DNA from: Chlorops oryzae
Taxonomy: Eukaryota > Arthropoda > Insecta > Diptera > Chloropidae
Assembly: GCA_020466095.1 (NCBI GenBank)
Contig: CM035808.1
Location: 42,193,555 to 42,257,554, forward strand
Direction of reading: 5' to 3'
DNA length: 64,000 nt
A program made the position numbers and the translations under genes. Numbering within the stretch: the first letter of the stretch is position 1; every line of letters starts with the position of its first letter. This document shows, piece after piece, positions 1 to 14,118 of this stretch. The notes under the pieces are model-generated. The model was not told where the DNA came from and did not search any database. It was given only the letters and a program-made list of their open reading frames with translations.

Positions 1-1376
1 AAATGAAGTAATATTGCCGATTTCAAAAAGTCTACGGGCAAACAACAAAATACTCAACAAGCCGTAACAGAAATGTGAGGCGTAATTGTTGCACTAAATG
101 CTAAATTAGCTCATTTGCTAAAATAGCAACAAACTAATTTACATGCACATTTAAGAGGGAGCTAGACCTACAGAAATAAGCACAAGGACTAGCTACAACC
201 CATGCCAGAACATACGCGCATACCTACATATCTCTGCGAATAGTCAAGAAGATTGCAAAATTAAAACTTGTTGAGCAACTGCGGGGTTTGCATATCGCCC
301 GGCGTATCGAGTACTCGTCGAGTATCTCGAAGCCGATCATCATACATAGGATACTCATACTCGTATTCGTGTGGTGTACACTCGTGGAATTGACAAAGGC
401 GATTCCTTAGAGCTTGAACTCGATTTCATTACCAGTAATTCGAAGAGCAGAGCCACGATGAGACCGAATCAGTTAATAAACCTATGTTTACCATGAGGAG
501 GATGTGACTTTAGCCAAGAATCAACAAAATGAAGCGCGAAAAATGAAGCAAGACATAAGACACATAAAAAGGTGATCAGTAAATTGTTACGAACTAAGCG
601 CGTTGATGAGCAGATCGCCCGCTCTCTCTCTCTCGCTCTCTCTCGCTAACTCTCCCATCGAGCATTCCCAATCCGTACGGAGGACGAGAGACGAAACGGC
701 TTTCTTGATTATGATGCATCCAATGCATCATTAAGGAATCAGTATTTTCGCGTAGGTTTCCGTTCAAACATTTGAAAATAAAACATGAAAGGAAAACAAG
801 ACGGAGAATAATAAAATCATGTTGCTCTGGCAGCGGTTGCGAATGCATTTGATTGTGGCTTTGAGTGGATGATGAGATGTCGTTGTTCAGTCATTATGAT
901 GAGCAGTGGATTTTATGCGTTGCCATTGATAACTTGGCTGCTGCAGAAGCTGCTCTTAATGATGATTATGATGCACAACTCACATTGAGCACCTCATTCG
1001 GGCTCTGAAAAATTGTAGCCCACGTTTCCTTGCGATGCTTCGTATTTTGCTATTACCCGTGCTCGTGCGCTACGCTACGATGGGAGCAGAATCCAGTTTT
1101 TTCTTTTCTTCGAACTCGTGGTGAAAGAAAATTTGTTTACGCGCACAGATACTGAATTTAAGCTCTTTTTCCTTATATATATATATATATACATATATGC
1201 ATATAAATAAATAAATTGTTATTTTTATTTTTAATATTTTAAATTTTTTTGCTTCTCTCTTTTCCTTTCGGTCACCAGCAACAGGCAAAAACAAGTGCAG
1301 CATGCGCTGTAATTATTAATTTATTGACTGCGTACCGCGTATGGACGTTTGATTTTAAGCGTTGCTAGCTTCTCTC

Positions 1377-1444
1377 TGCTGCTGCTCTTGTCGCTTTTGT
1401 TGTTGCTGTTGCTGTTGCTGTTGCGGTTCTTGTTGCTGCTGTTG
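1377..1444. repeat. CTG/TTG trinucleotide tract (opa-like)
   Basis: An imperfect run of CTG and TTG triplets, reading as CAG/CAA on the minus strand, with a few interruptions. Such opa-type tracts encode polyglutamine when inside genes. Here the surrounding frames show no gene, and the minus-strand frame gives mixed Ala/Thr/Arg residues with no recognisable domain. I treat it as a non-coding microsatellite. Confidence 0.75.
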
Positions 1445-4400
1445 GGCCTCGAGTCCTTATTGCTGCTGTCGTTATAGCGCATTGATCACATTGCATAATT
1501 AAGATCAATTGGCTATGAAATGCGAAATGCTGATAAATGGCAATGTTTTGTAATGAAGAATGTAAGATGAACATCGAAGATTTTTCCTGGAACTAGTAAA
1601 GTTGGTCGAATTTCATGGTGTGATCGTTATAATGAATTCATACATACAGACATGGATGCAGCGTTTCGTGCGTCGAAAGTGAACGAGTTAAGTAATTGGT
1701 GTTGAAATTAATGGGTGAATCGTATATTTTATCCATTTGCGAGTATGAAAAGATATGGCCGAAAAGAAGATTTGCGACATCGAAACGGCGATTTATCAAA
1801 GAATATTGCGAACAACAAAACTCACACATATCTTACGCGATATGGATAGACAATATCGGTGCGTTTTCGTGTGCCTGCATGTCCGTGTGCGTGTGTACTC
1901 ATTTCGTTCGTGTGCCTGGTTTCAACAGTTTCTCTATAAAAATCAATGCAATGATTTGTAATATCCTTTGGCGGTATTTCGATTAAATTCACCGAAGATG
2001 CTTCAAGTCGTTGAAGTTCTCATTATCTTCCGGTTTTTAATGTCAATAAAATGTTCGAGAAAAACTGTTTGGCGGCATAACTCGTTTGTAAGTCATGTTT
2101 AAAAGTTTTTATGACCATGTCTTTTATATGAAAAAAAAGGTGAAAGCTTGAGGGCAAATATGCTGGGCTAAAGAGATTTTACGGCTCATTTTAAATGATA
2201 CCTTCGAAGCATATTGATAGCCTCCCTCCCTCTCTCTCTCTCTCTCTCCCCCTCCCCTTCTCTCTCACTCACTCGCTCACTTTGTTTTTAATTGAAGAGG
2301 AAATGAAGCTTAAAATGAAATTATAATTAAAAGAACTAAGAGTAATTCAAAGAAATTTTGATTAAATTATGAGAAAATCAACCAATCTCATTGCCAATAT
2401 CCTTCCAACTGATTCTCACGAATTCCACTCGCGGTAACTGTTAAACAAATATTTAGTCATTATTTCACACAGAGAACTGTTCTTTGTCGAAAGGACCTTT
2501 TCAACAGGATATTTATTTTGCTGAAAAATATTTATTTACATAAACCCTAACGTTTTATTTTTTGTACCGGAGCCCCTAAAGATGATAGAAAAAAGGTGGC
2601 AAATGTCAGACGGGTGCATTCATGCATGCACAAAATTTTGTATTTTCATGATGATGTGCTTTTAGCACGTTAGTTTGTTTTTTGAGGAAAAAACTATCAA
2701 GTGGCCGTAGGACAACAAAGTTTTTCATTAAAAAAACCGGAAGTAAGAATATAGGTAAACAATAATAGAAAATTACAGTGAAAAAGTGTTGCTTTTTTGA
2801 AGAACAATTCTTGTTATGCTTTCTGAACAGAATTTCTTGGATTCCTTGGTCTCACGAAAAATAATATATTTTTTTTCTCTTAATTTTTATAATGAATAAA
2901 TCACTTAACATGACAATCCATTTATTTTGTCATACAAATTTAAGGCCAGCCGTGGAATTGAGACCTAACATCATTGTTTTCTAGCCCATCTCCCTCGAAG
3001 GTGACACTTTGCATTTGAATGAAGATAAATTTTCATTGTCAAGGTTGCTCCAAAATCGGAGAAAGTAGATCACAAAGGAGAAATCTTCGTTTCTGATATC
3101 TATTCAAAATATGTAGTAGGCAAGGATTAAATGCACTTGGAATTCACAATGGAGAAATTAGAACAAAACTTTCCCTTTTATTTTTCTCACAAGCCGAGAA
3201 ATCGAAATAAAAGTAAAAAAAAAAAACGTTTGTCCCTCGGCTCTCATAGAACAAATAGAGAGAGAAAAAAATTGCCCCCTTTTCACTCAGTATGTGAGAA
3301 ACAGTCACATTGTCCGCATGTCGCTTAGCTCGACAGCTTAATAGAGCATCAAACAATTATCAGAGGAAGCAAGTATCTCCAGACAATAACGTGTTGTGCA
3401 TTTGAGGTCCTTTATTTATCACGTTGCCACGAATGTTCCATGGAAACGTTGTTTATTTGTTTTGACAGGTTCAAGAAACAGAAAAAGGGACAATTTCACA
3501 TACCAAAAAAGTAAAAAGAAAAGAAAACAAAAATAATAAAAAGGGAAAACCTGCCATACCATTAAGGCGTCAGAGCGAATATACCCTGATGGATTATAAT
3601 TTCACAGATGCATTCATGTATAAAACATTTCGAATGGAGTAAGACTTCTTCCCATTTTTGGTACTCTCTATAAATCAATTTAAATTAGCACAAATTATAG
3701 GTTTTTGCTTTTCTTAAATTGTACTAAATACGCGTAGATTGATGTGTGGCAAAAATTCACCAAGACCCTCAGCGGATCAGCGAATGACTACAGTCATATG
3801 AATGGCCACTTGCAAATTTTATTCTTATTTAACACCTTAGGCGTGATACTTTGTGCTTCTCTCCCGCTCTTTCTCGCTCTTCCTTCTCCTATACCTATCT
3901 TCATGTCTCAAAGTGCCGCGTTTCGGGATTATTTAAATTTCAGTGAAAATGAGAGCAGAACACTCTAATCCGTCTTTAGTATTCGGCGGTCTGTCTTTCA
4001 ACTTTCATCTTTGCTTAAGCGTGCTAAAATATGATTTTTCGTAGATCTGATAATATTGTTTTCCTTTAGTGGGCGTTATCAATTATGCTTATGAATTATT
4101 GATTTTGCCTTTTGGCAACATAACGATTTCCCGATCGAAATAAGACTCATTCCAAAATCCATTGACCTTTTCTTAATTGTCTTCTCAAACTCTCAATGAT
4201 TATCGAAGATTAAAAGAAAGTTAATTCATATAAAGCCACAAGAGAAATCCTCCAAGTAAAAAAATGACATCTTCATTAACAGACGCAAGGCATAAATCTG
4301 AGAAATGATTACTTTTGACAACGGGTATCTGCATTGTCAGAAGAAATTGAACACGGAGACTTGACAGGAAATATGTTCCAATTAGCGAGCGAATAATAAC

Positions 4401-7400
4401 CGAGCGAGAAGGCATACCGTAAGCTCCCGATCAAATAGACCTTAATGCAATAAAGTTCTTACGCTCAACGTCAATTTTGCTGTCATATAAAATCGGATGA
4501 TGAATGAAGTTGCAATCGCAAAGTGATTAGTTCTGCAGGAAATGTCTTATTAGATGCCTACTCTCTTAGGCGTATTGGCAAAAAGAGAATATGGTGCAAG
4601 AGAAATCGGTCAATTTCCCTATAGCATTCGGTACTTCAGAGCCACTTGATTCTAAAAAATATAATTTTCCGAAATTGTTTTCCAGAAGCCAGCTCTTTAA
4701 ACCCTAAGTAAACATTAGTAATCATGAGTGTCGATTGATTTTCTTCGCTACTGGCGCCCGCCTACCTTAACAGTTTTGTTCAAAATAAAGTGAAAAATTA
4801 TATTTTCCGCATAAAAGAAAACAAAAATAATTCTGACATAATTAAATTCACGAACTCCCTCATTCGAAGAAAGAAAAGAAAAAAAAAATGTCAGACGCTA
4901 GAACTAAATCTAAAACACTTAAGCAGCAAAGAAAACAAAAGAAATGGACGCACGCCTGACTGCTCCATTCAGTCCAAGAAGCACTTATAAAGACACCTTC
5001 ATCCGATTAAAAACGCAGAAAATTGAAAGCACTTGAGTTATAAAAACGAAAGAAAGAGATACACACAGTGAGAGAGAGAGAGAAGGAGGGGGAGAGAAAT
5101 TCTTGAATCCCGAATAAAAATTCGCAGACACGTACGAAAGTGTCTGAGATGTGCTTTGATGGATTATATGGATTTTGCACATAAAACAAAATTGATATCG
5201 AAACAAGACAAGAACAAGAATCACAAGACGCAACAGGTCAACGAGATGCCGCCACAGTCAGTTAAGACATCAGCCGATTTGCCGATCCGACAATGCCTCA
5301 GCCGCGCATTGAGGCAATCCGACGTCGAACGACGAAGCCGTGGCGACAAAGGACGGCGGCTTTGGAAGTGTGCACTTAAAGAACACATGTTTTTCATCAA
5401 AATTATTTGCATAAATGTGCAAAATGCTGTCTAGGATCCGGAGCGCGTGGTGAATTCATTGCACGCACAATGGCTACTCGGATGGAAGCCGAAAGTTTAT
5501 AAATCGTACGCGGTGGAGGTGTTCTACTTGAATGCTTAGCGACTGCCTTTGACCAAAGGCGCAAATGGGCGTTGCACCGTTTCAATGTTATGACTGACCA
5601 AAGCATTTGTTTTCTGGCTGTGGCCGAACTGATCGATTGCTACACTTAAATAATCGACTCGTATTTTTGCTTTTCTTTTAATTTTTCTTTTTTGTTTCAT
5701 TTTATTTTTGCTTTTTTTGCTATCGTTTGATTGGCTCCAGGAAGAGGAAAAAGCTCAAGCGAAGAACATTATGCGTTGCGTTACAATAAATCATGTACTG
5801 TAATTACCCGTTGGCATATAACAGGTCATGTGCCTCAGTGTATAGCGAGGAGTCTTACTATGGATCGAAAAGGTCTTACTAAATTTTTTTTTTTTTTTTT
5901 TAAGAGGAAAGAAGAGTGACTATCGGATAAAAGCTCTTCGTTTCCCCTAAAAAACAATTTAGATTGGTTGAAGTTCGGAGCATACTTCCTCATTATGAGT
6001 TCTGAACGCTTTGCACAGTGGAATGAAATGAATAATTTTATATAAAAAGAAACCCTTTCCAATCAATAGAAAAGGAAAAACACACTGAGTAAAGTCTTTC
6101 TGTGTTCTAAAGTGCCTACTCACTTAGATCGTTTAGCCCCACTGTGAGCTTTAGTGTTTCGGCGCTTATCTTTCCAAGGCTCAATGTGGCTTCTTCAATG
6201 ATTTATTAACGCGTTTTGCCTGAAACAACCGTTCTGTGACTAAAGAATATAATCCGCATCCCTCCTTCAGTTCGATCTACTTGACTGAATTTGCATAAAT
6301 TACTTACATATTTAGCTGAAGCGGCTGAATGAGCATTGCGCATGCGTACGTTGCAAATCGCCCGCGCAAACCAAAAAAAAAAAAAAACAAAACATAAAAA
6401 GGAAACCAGCTACTTCGACCATTTAGGAACGTAAAAAAAAGCACATACAAAAACACCGCCCGCGTTCGCCTGCGGTTATTGATGGATAAACGGAAATCAG
6501 TTTGCGATAATGTTAAAAAAAAAAACCGCAAAGATTCTTTCAGTAGCCCAAAGAGTGTTGCTTATTTTCGCTTAAGTGGACTCAGAACATGGCTTAAAAG
6601 TTCTATCATCAAAACTCAATTCGCTAAACGAAACAAAAGGAAATAAAAATGTAAGAATATAAAAATGCAGCACAAAAACCCTCATGTAATCCTCTGAGCA
6701 AGGCTACTTTGAAATGTACCCGCACTGCTGATCCCTTTAAAGGATTATTTGCTTTGAATGTTGTAACAACACGTAAAAAGGATTCTCAAATGGAATGGAA
6801 TTCTAAATGAGACAATGACACTCATGATGACCAAAGGATTTTCCGTCAATGCTTTGATAGCTATGTTACATACGTTCCAGCTTAAGTGTCGGAAAAAGTT
6901 ACATAAAGTGCAGCCACTCAACACAAGCAAATCCAATGATTTTGAATGATTGCATTATTCGCTTCGAGTTCATTTCCATAAAGGACGAATTAAAGGATAT
7001 TTTTCCGATGAAAAAAAGCAAAAAAAAAAAAAAAAAACATCCAAGTATTTCTCTTTGTGCCATGACAAGCATACAAATATTTTGACAAAGACTCGAATTG
7101 TGTGTATTTGATTGGTTTGGTAAATGCATGAAAGCATTCCGAGAAATAGCGCCACCATAGGTAAGAGTATAGAAAATATTATGGTATTTGAATGCATATA
7201 ATCCAAACGATATGCTTCTGATTTTATTCGAAGACTTGTTCGCACTTGAAAAATAAATTTCGACATTTAATGTATATATGTATGTACGAGTATATAATAT
7301 TTCTCATGTTTTCCTTCGCACACATGCTGTGCTTCTTCTTAAAAGGCGCTCCACTTTGTGTTCGATAAAACATTGCCACATTGATGCAATGCAGACAAAG

Positions 7401-7575
7401 CTGTCAAATAAATATATCCAACATCTTCTTGCCGCTTTGACAACCATGTCAGCAGCATCTCTTTAATGTCATGCTTACAGTGTCCGATTGTTTCCATACA
7501 CCTTCGACTCGCCGACACTGACTTGCAGGCGCGAGTTTTTTGCCCAGCTTCGCATTCAATCCCATCCCATCACTT

Positions 7576-7602
7576 CGCATCGCCTCGCATCGCATCGCAT
7601 CC
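7576..7602. repeat. GCATC pentanucleotide microsatellite
   Basis: About five tandem copies of the pentamer GCATC, one with a substitution (GCCTC). A short array of the complementary unit, GATGC, occurs at 46751..46770 on the other side of l'sc. Confidence 0.75.
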
Positions 7603-8515
7603 ACTTCACTTGCTTATGTGGGTTGCATTGATGAGGAAAGCAAGTTTTGCTGCCTTACGATTTCATTCATAAATTCGTTAAGTACGTCGGGAATCTTTTA
7701 ATTTTATTACCATGCCGCTGCAGAAATGTTGAGAAACGGTTTTTATTCACTACTTCGGAGTTTTTCCACAATGTTTTTGGTTTTGTTTTTGTCATAACCC
7801 TCCGGCGTAGATTTCCGATACACGTTAAATTTTTATTATTCTTGAAGAAATTGATGTATGATTACTTGGAGCATGAGAATGAAAAGATTATTGAGGAAGT
7901 AACTTTATAACGGAAATCAATTTGAAATGGTTCGGCCGATTCTGAGTACCTACTCCTCTGTCGTAAACAGTTGGGAAATTCTCTGAAAAGAACTAGTACT
8001 TTTACCAGAACTAGAAGAACCAGTGCAATTTTTGGGTAAGCTTCCACTATAAGTATATATTGGAATTATCGTATCCGTTCATCAGAGTTGAACTACAAAT
8101 CAATCGATAGTTACTGAACATAATCGCTTCTTCGCATTATTTACTTAAGGAAAAAGGAGGAAAAAACCAACGATTCTAGTACTTTGTTCCCGTAAACAGC
8201 ACTGACTGGCATTTAAATGGTGCAAATTTAGTCAATTGCCGATAAAAAAAACTAGAATAATTCTGGTGCATACTGCACTAGTGCTTTCCAGTCCAGATGC
8301 TAAACTGATTTTCTACAAAAATTTTTATGAGCAAGGGTAAAGAAAAGAACTAATACTGGTGGCTTTTGCACTAGTACAGCGCTAGTTGAAGTTTCTGCAG
8401 GGTCTTTTCAAATGCGAAATAATTGAGTTACCTTCTAATGCCAATTTTTCTGTTGAAAAAATCAGATTAAAAATCAGACTAATTTCGGGTAAAGAGGAGT
8501 GAATCGGAATACATT

Positions 8516-9150
8516 TTTTTTATTAATTTATTTTTATTTATTTATTCGAATAAACTCCGTCTAGAAACGCAGAAATTAGAGGGCAAAGGCTTAGGCTTAA
8601 ACCCGCACTTTCTACGCTTGTTCGACTAATGACACTTAGGTAAAAAAAACTCTAAGCCTCATTAAGAATTAGCGATATACGAGGGCATAAAATTTCAAAG
8701 ACATCCTGCTAAGAAGTCAAGATTGTCTGCACGACAGTCCAAACACTCGGACAATGGCAAGTAATGACGTCAAATGGGTATTTCCCAACAAAAATGCACC
8801 ACACAACTGTTGCAAATTAATTTCACATTTAAAAGGCATTTAAGAAAATATTTGGATCTGCATAGCAAGTGTAACGAATGGTGCTAGGGAAGTAACAATT
8901 TAACAAATTTGTTCTAGCCACAAGGTCGCAGCTATTGACATTGAAAATCCCTGGTCACATCTGTTGCGATTTCGTACTTTAAAAGACCATACAGTAGTTG
9001 ATAGTTTCGTAGAAGAAGAATTCATATTTTTTCCGCAATCTAAATTTCGCCAATTATATGCTGCAGCTAACTTAATCGAAAAGAACAGAATGACCATGGC
9101 TCATGTCAAAAATATCGCATGATCAGATCATGGCTGAAGAACGAGTGATA
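8516..9150 (-). mobile_element. Possible 3' end of a retroposon (low confidence)
   Basis: Read on the minus strand, this stretch ends in an AATAAATAAATAAA-type run at 8516..8552, like the A-rich tail of a LINE or SINE. The sequence before it on that strand is not low-complexity, but I recognise no reverse transcriptase or other domain. It could equally be unique DNA next to a TATT microsatellite. Confidence 0.25.
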
Positions 9151-12100
9151 AGCAGAAGCATCGCAAATAACGCCTCATGTGGTTACGATTTCCTTTAATG
9201 GCTAATAAATATCAAATTTCATATTGAGGCCGTGGGCATGCTCTGCGTACTTTTTTTTCCTTTTGCTCCTTTATTTCCAACGAATCGGGTACCTACTTAT
9301 TCCGCCAACATGCAGCTTAACAAATGCCCACGCAACATTTTCGCAATCGATCTTCGTATAAATTGATTGCTATTTATTTTTATAATTGGCTTGGACGAGT
9401 GATCCGCGCACGCTTTTGCTACACATTTTTAGTGTAATTTACGAAATTGTTGCACACAAATGGGCTATCATATTTCTTTGAGTGGCTACGGGAACCGCGC
9501 ACTGCTGCAGCCCACCCAAATGTGCTGGAAGCAATTAGCAAAAAAGAGAAAAACAAGAAAAGAAAAAAAGAAACACTAAAAGGGAATATGATTTTTCAAG
9601 AATATGAATAAAGAAGAAGAACAATTGCAACTGTTGAATTGAATCGCAAAGTAACGAGTAATTTCGATGGACGCATGAAGCTAAAACGAAAGACTTAAGT
9701 AACGAACTTGGCACAAAAAAGTCCTCTTCTTAGAGGACAGAAAAGTTTCTTCGAAAACACTTCATTTAAAAAATTAGGTTTACAATTTTGAACATCTATT
9801 TCATGTTTTTCTGTTTCTTTAACAAAATTTCTGCTTCAAGTCCTTTAGGACATGCCTTTTAGGCCGCAAAACAAATTAATTGCATTTTAAATGTTACTCT
9901 CATAAAATTGCATTCCGAATAAAACTATGCGCCACATATGAAATTAAAAATAACTTAAGAATCACCTCTTGACAAGTGTTGACTGTAATAAGCACGATGA
10001 TTTATGAGTTCAGCGAGTTATGCGCCACCAAACTGATCGGGTTAATCATTTTAATTACACGCTTGTTAAGGACTTGTAAATATAAAAAAAAAATATAGAA
10101 TGAAATTGGAATATATTTTCCTCTCAAAATACAAAGAGCAACACTTTAATCGTTCTCCTTTTGATACCCCTATATTCTTGTTGAAAATCCTCTTTATAAT
10201 CCTTTAGATTTCTTATCAGCATCTATTTCATTTTCCACTGACATTAATACCTGCATTAATATGATATTAGCGATATATACATTTGAAAAGGATCACAAAG
10301 AAGAAAAAAACAAACTCCACGATCATAAGAAAAACATCAAGAATTCTAGAAATTACAGTGACCAATCATATATGAAGCAATTATTCGATTCTTCAGGGAC
10401 GCATTCCACACAACTATTGAACAAAGAAAATCCTTCACTCATGAGCACATTGAATGTGCATTGTCATTGTGGTTATGAAGATATTGAAGTCAAAGAGTCG
10501 AAGGCCATAAATTTTTATGACATTATCCTTGAATATGATCTTCAAAATTTTCTACATACGAGTATCCATACATACATACATATATATACGTATGTAAGAA
10601 ATAGTAAATCCTTTTTAAGAATTTCCCTTACTTCTTTTGTTTGTCGAGGCGTACTTCGGAAAAAATATTCAAACTATTACAATAGTCCAGCTTAACTTTC
10701 TAAACCGATTAAAGGACAATTTTTATGTGTCTTCATTTGAAATTGACACTTTATAGGGGGATTAAAGGAGTATTAATTGGTAGGACATAAATACCAAGTA
10801 CTTTCCTAAGTATCTTATCTTGGAATCTTTTCATTGTAAGTTTATTTAACAGTGAATTCGTGTGGTCTTTCTTAGGTGTTGAGCAATCTGCTTTTCGATT
10901 TGAATTGGAGGTCCTACAAAGGGACTTATTCAAAAGTGTCTAGAATTCAGTTGCTTTGATCACATTCTTTTTCTCTTTTTGAATATTTCAAATCTCTCCA
11001 ATCGTGTATAAACGGGAAATCATGCGATTGGGTACCCATCTCTGAACTCCCAAAACAATTTGCAGCACTAATTCACCACTAACCATATTAGCTTAATGCA
11101 CTCAAAATGCTCCATCAAGAATTTCAAGCGCATTGAGTTGAATTTATCTGCGAATATCCCCGAGGAAAACGGAATGTTTTGTTGTTTTCTTTAGTTTCTC
11201 CTTTTGTCGAGCATTCGATATGGTCCGGCAACACGATACGAGCATTTAGTATAAAACGAAAAAAAACGTTAATGTGAACGAATACACAATAACTTTTCAT
11301 TCCGACTCGCGATTGCTTGGCCATCGGCAGTTTTTCGGTAATATTGTTCAACACCGATTCGAACACTTCGTTCATCTTGTTAGTGCGCTTGAGTAATGCG
11401 CTTTTGACCTGTGGTCAAACACAGCCCAGGCGATACGCTGAAGTGTAATGGAATTGTAGAAGTTGTAATTGGATTTAGATTAATTGCACGGCTGTGCACG
11501 GATCCACATGCGGATTATTGTTGCCTCGCACCGCATTGCCCGAGAGAGTCGCGGCAAAAACGAGAATCACGTATTTTTCGTACTCCGATTGCATTGATAT
11601 AAATCTCTGTAAGCAGATCGTTCCACTCATGCTGTTTGGGTTCGAATTCATATGACCGCAGCATAATTTTTCATTATGAAACGATGGCGCTAGTTCTGAT
11701 CGATTTCATGAGTGCGGTGTCAGTGTCGACGCTGTTTGTTTTCCTTTAAACAAAAAAATTAGACCTATTGATTTTGATGGTTGATAAGGAAAACAATGCA
11801 ATACGAGAAAAAAATTATTTTTGCTCATTATTTTCAAATGTCATAATCGCTGACTTCGTAGAATTTTTCGGAAGAACAAAACTTCGATTACTTAATTAAT
11901 TAGAATCGGGCTGTCACTATTAAGGGCGCTCGTATTTTGACGCACAGTGGCATTCTACCGCAATAAAGCAAATTGAAACAAATCTTTTTCCTATCTGCTT
12001 CTATGTATCTTCTTCTAAATAATTAATTATTCAAAACGCTTCGATTTTATTTAAATCAACGCGTGTATCCTTGAACTTGATTTTCTTTAATCCTCCTAAA

Positions 12101-12918
12101 AGTATAATAAACGCAGCTGGTTTCTCGTGTTTCCTTTCGAGAAAAACCAGATGCCCTTTGGTTGCATTTGTCACCCTTTCCCTTTTACCGATAATAAAGC
12201 AGTCCAGGTATTATCGTTCGAATAACAATAACAATAATCATGACTGAATCTCTAATTTCAAATTCAAATGTTGCTCCTGTTTTTTTTTGTATAAGATTTC
12301 AATCGAAAGGAAACTGTGCTGTTACCCTTTCATTGTAGCTCCTAATGCGTGATTCCCCTACATTTTTTTGGCTTGAGGCGGCAGGTGCGATGCGACATAC
12401 CTTTCTGGGTGTTCCAATTGGCGAGTGTCAAGCAATTCAAGAGCTCAGGAAATAGAACGAGTTCCTTTCAATGGCACAACTGAAGGAATGGCAAAATTCG
12501 TTCAGTTTTTTTTTTTCCTCTTCAAGAGATTGTCAATCTTTGTAGCGGTATAAGACGCGTGTCAGAGCTTGAATACAATCAAGGAGGTGGCAAAGAATGC
12601 AAATGCCTGAATTCTTCAAGAAAACAGTAATGTTAACTGTGCTGCGGAAAATCCTTCCAAGGATATAATTATAGGTGCTGTTCGTGACAGACGGTCTGGC
12701 GTGCGTGCGCCGTCGTTTTGAAAGATGGAACAGTTTTAGTTTTGTGTGAAGAGGTACAGTTATGCCTTTGTTGTCATTATCACATCACTTTAAGGTTCTT
12801 TCATATTTCGATAGTGAATCCTATTGAGAATATGATGAATATCAGACCGGAATATTTTGTATTAAAAAAGCGACAGTGGCTACACTGAGCGAAAACTACG
12901 ATTGTGTAATTAAAGGAA
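9151..12918. other. Gene-free intergenic DNA
   Basis: No convincing gene. The longest frame (10261..10695, 144 codons) has skewed Lys/Asn/Tyr/Ile composition, ends in repeated Thr-Tyr-Ile-His from a CATA/TATA-type repeat and has no domain I recognise. Two small palindromes, GTCCTCT/AGAGGAC at 9721..9738 and GTCCT/AGGAC near 9840, lie about 120 bases apart. A GCAGGTG E-box at 12381..12387 is of the type bound by Achaete/Scute-Daughterless dimers. Confidence 0.55.
12381..12387 (+). promoter_or_regulatory. Candidate proneural E-box GCAGGTG
   Basis: An exact match to GCAGSTG, the E-box class preferred by AS-C/Daughterless heterodimers and used for AS-C auto- and cross-regulation in Drosophila. 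The sequence is seen; its function is inference. Seven-base matches occur by chance in a window this size, and no neighbouring co-site was established. Confidence 0.2.
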
Positions 12919-13226
12919 AACAAGTAAGAAAGCTAAAGTCGGTCAAGGCCGACTTTGAAATATCCAGCGTCCCGACATTATTGGCTCACTATGTTTTGCC
13001 TCTCCATTTGTGGGCGTGGCAGTGGGCGGGCCACATAAATTTTTTCCAACACATTTTATTTGCCTTGGTAAACCTATCTTGCGAATTTGAAGCTTCTACG
13101 CCTTTTACTTCGGAATTTAAGAAAAATCTCCATTTGTGGGCGTGGCAGTGGGCGGGCCACATACATTTTTTTCTACACCTTTCATTCTTCTTGGTCAACC
13201 TATTGCTCTGTTTAAAGGAAACAAAA
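12919..13226 (+). mobile_element. Mini-me/DINE-1-like element, type B, truncated copy
   Basis: It begins with AACAAGTAAG, then a hairpin-forming segment (AAGTCGG ... CCGACTT), then two units containing GTGGGCGTGGCAGTGGGCGG. It matches the start of the complete copies at 52930..53837 (plus) and 33990..34763 (minus), but lacks their (GTCY)n/(TA)n part and stops directly against the next element at 13226. Open frames across it are repeat-derived (VGVAVGG-type peptides), not genes. Confidence 0.7.
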
Positions 13227-14118
13227 ACAAGTAAGGGTGTTATAGTCAGGCGAGCCTGACAGTAGAATACCCGACACATACACACATGTTCAAATAATTT
13301 TTAATATCAAGAGGTGTTTAAGGCCATAAGGGGCCCCATATACCGAATTCTGTTAAATTTAGATATAAAAAAACCGCCCCTTTGCCACGCCCACTTTTCC
13401 AATTTTTGTGCAACTCTAATCGGAGGCATAAATATACGCTCAAATTTTAAGTTTCAGTGGAATATCTCAAAAAAATCCGATTTTGGGGCAGTTTTAAGAT
13501 TTTTGTGACAGACCCTAGTACTGGAGGTACCGTTAATAATGGACCGATCTCGAAAATTTTTTTGAGGATGTTTATGGCTACAAAGGAAGCATAACTGGAA
13601 AATTTCGTTCAAGTCCCATTTGAATTTCGGGTGTAGGAGAGAGTTTTTGAAAAACGCCCTTCGGCCACGGCCACTTTTTCAATTTTTTGAAATCGTATTA
13701 CTTGCCTTTAAACATGTTCAAATATCAAATTTCATCAAAATATCTTGAAGGACTTCGATTTTAGAGCAGTTTTTGTGATTTTCGTAACAGACCCTACCCA
13801 ACAAGCAAGATAGGGAAATCTGACCAGCATTAAGTCCATTCGACCTAGTTGGTTGAATTTTCCCTATTTTTGACCGTTTTTTTTTTGCCTTATAAATTAC
13901 CTGTCTTTAAAGTCTTTTTTTCAAGGTAGAAATTACTTAAATTCTACCTTGGCGATGCCTTCAAAGTCATTTCAACTTTTAATAAAATTTTTGGTTGAAA
14001 AAATGTTAAAAATGCCCTCCTTAATGCCTTAGAAGTGACTTGACTTTGATTTCGAAATTATCTGAAGTTTTTAAGGCATATAAACCAAATTTTTACCTTA
14101 AATTCAAGTATCAAGTCC

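Larger units (their letters stand above)
1..8514. other. Gene-free intergenic DNA with microsatellites
   Basis: No coding region is recognisable: the open frames here are short, overlap on both strands, are low in complexity and match no family I know. Visible content is simple repeats: (CT)n near 622..645, (TA)9 at 1174..1191, a CTG/TTG tract at 1377..1444, CT runs at 2221..2277, GA at 5069..5083 and a GCATC pentamer array at 7576..7602, plus many poly-A/T runs. If the complex keeps the Drosophila order, this is the side facing scute, so enhancers are expected (inference). A weak CTGCAGAAA match near 7715 and, inverted, near 8395 might bound a decayed element, but I could not confirm it. Confidence 0.6.

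Noticed and set aside
2413..3300. Su(H)-like matches CGTGAGAA (minus, 2413..2420) and TGTGAGAA (3293..3300)
   Set aside because: Single 8-base degenerate matches are expected by chance in this length, and no paired arrangement with E-boxes was seen.
7713..8402. Possible inverted-repeat element bounded by CTGCAGAAA
   Set aside because: Only nine bases match between the two ends, with no target duplication; too weak to call.
10261..10695. 144-codon plus-strand open frame starting with ATG
   Set aside because: Composition is that of AT-rich non-coding DNA, it ends in a translated CATA-type repeat and shows no domain. A chance frame is most likely.
12876..13285. Open frames encoding repeated LHLWAWQWAGHI / VGVAVGG-type peptides (also at 33966..34702 and 52992..53809)
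   Set aside because: They are translations of the repeated GTGGGCGTGGCAGTGGGCGG units of type B mini-me-like elements, exist on both strands and shift frame between units. They are not genes.
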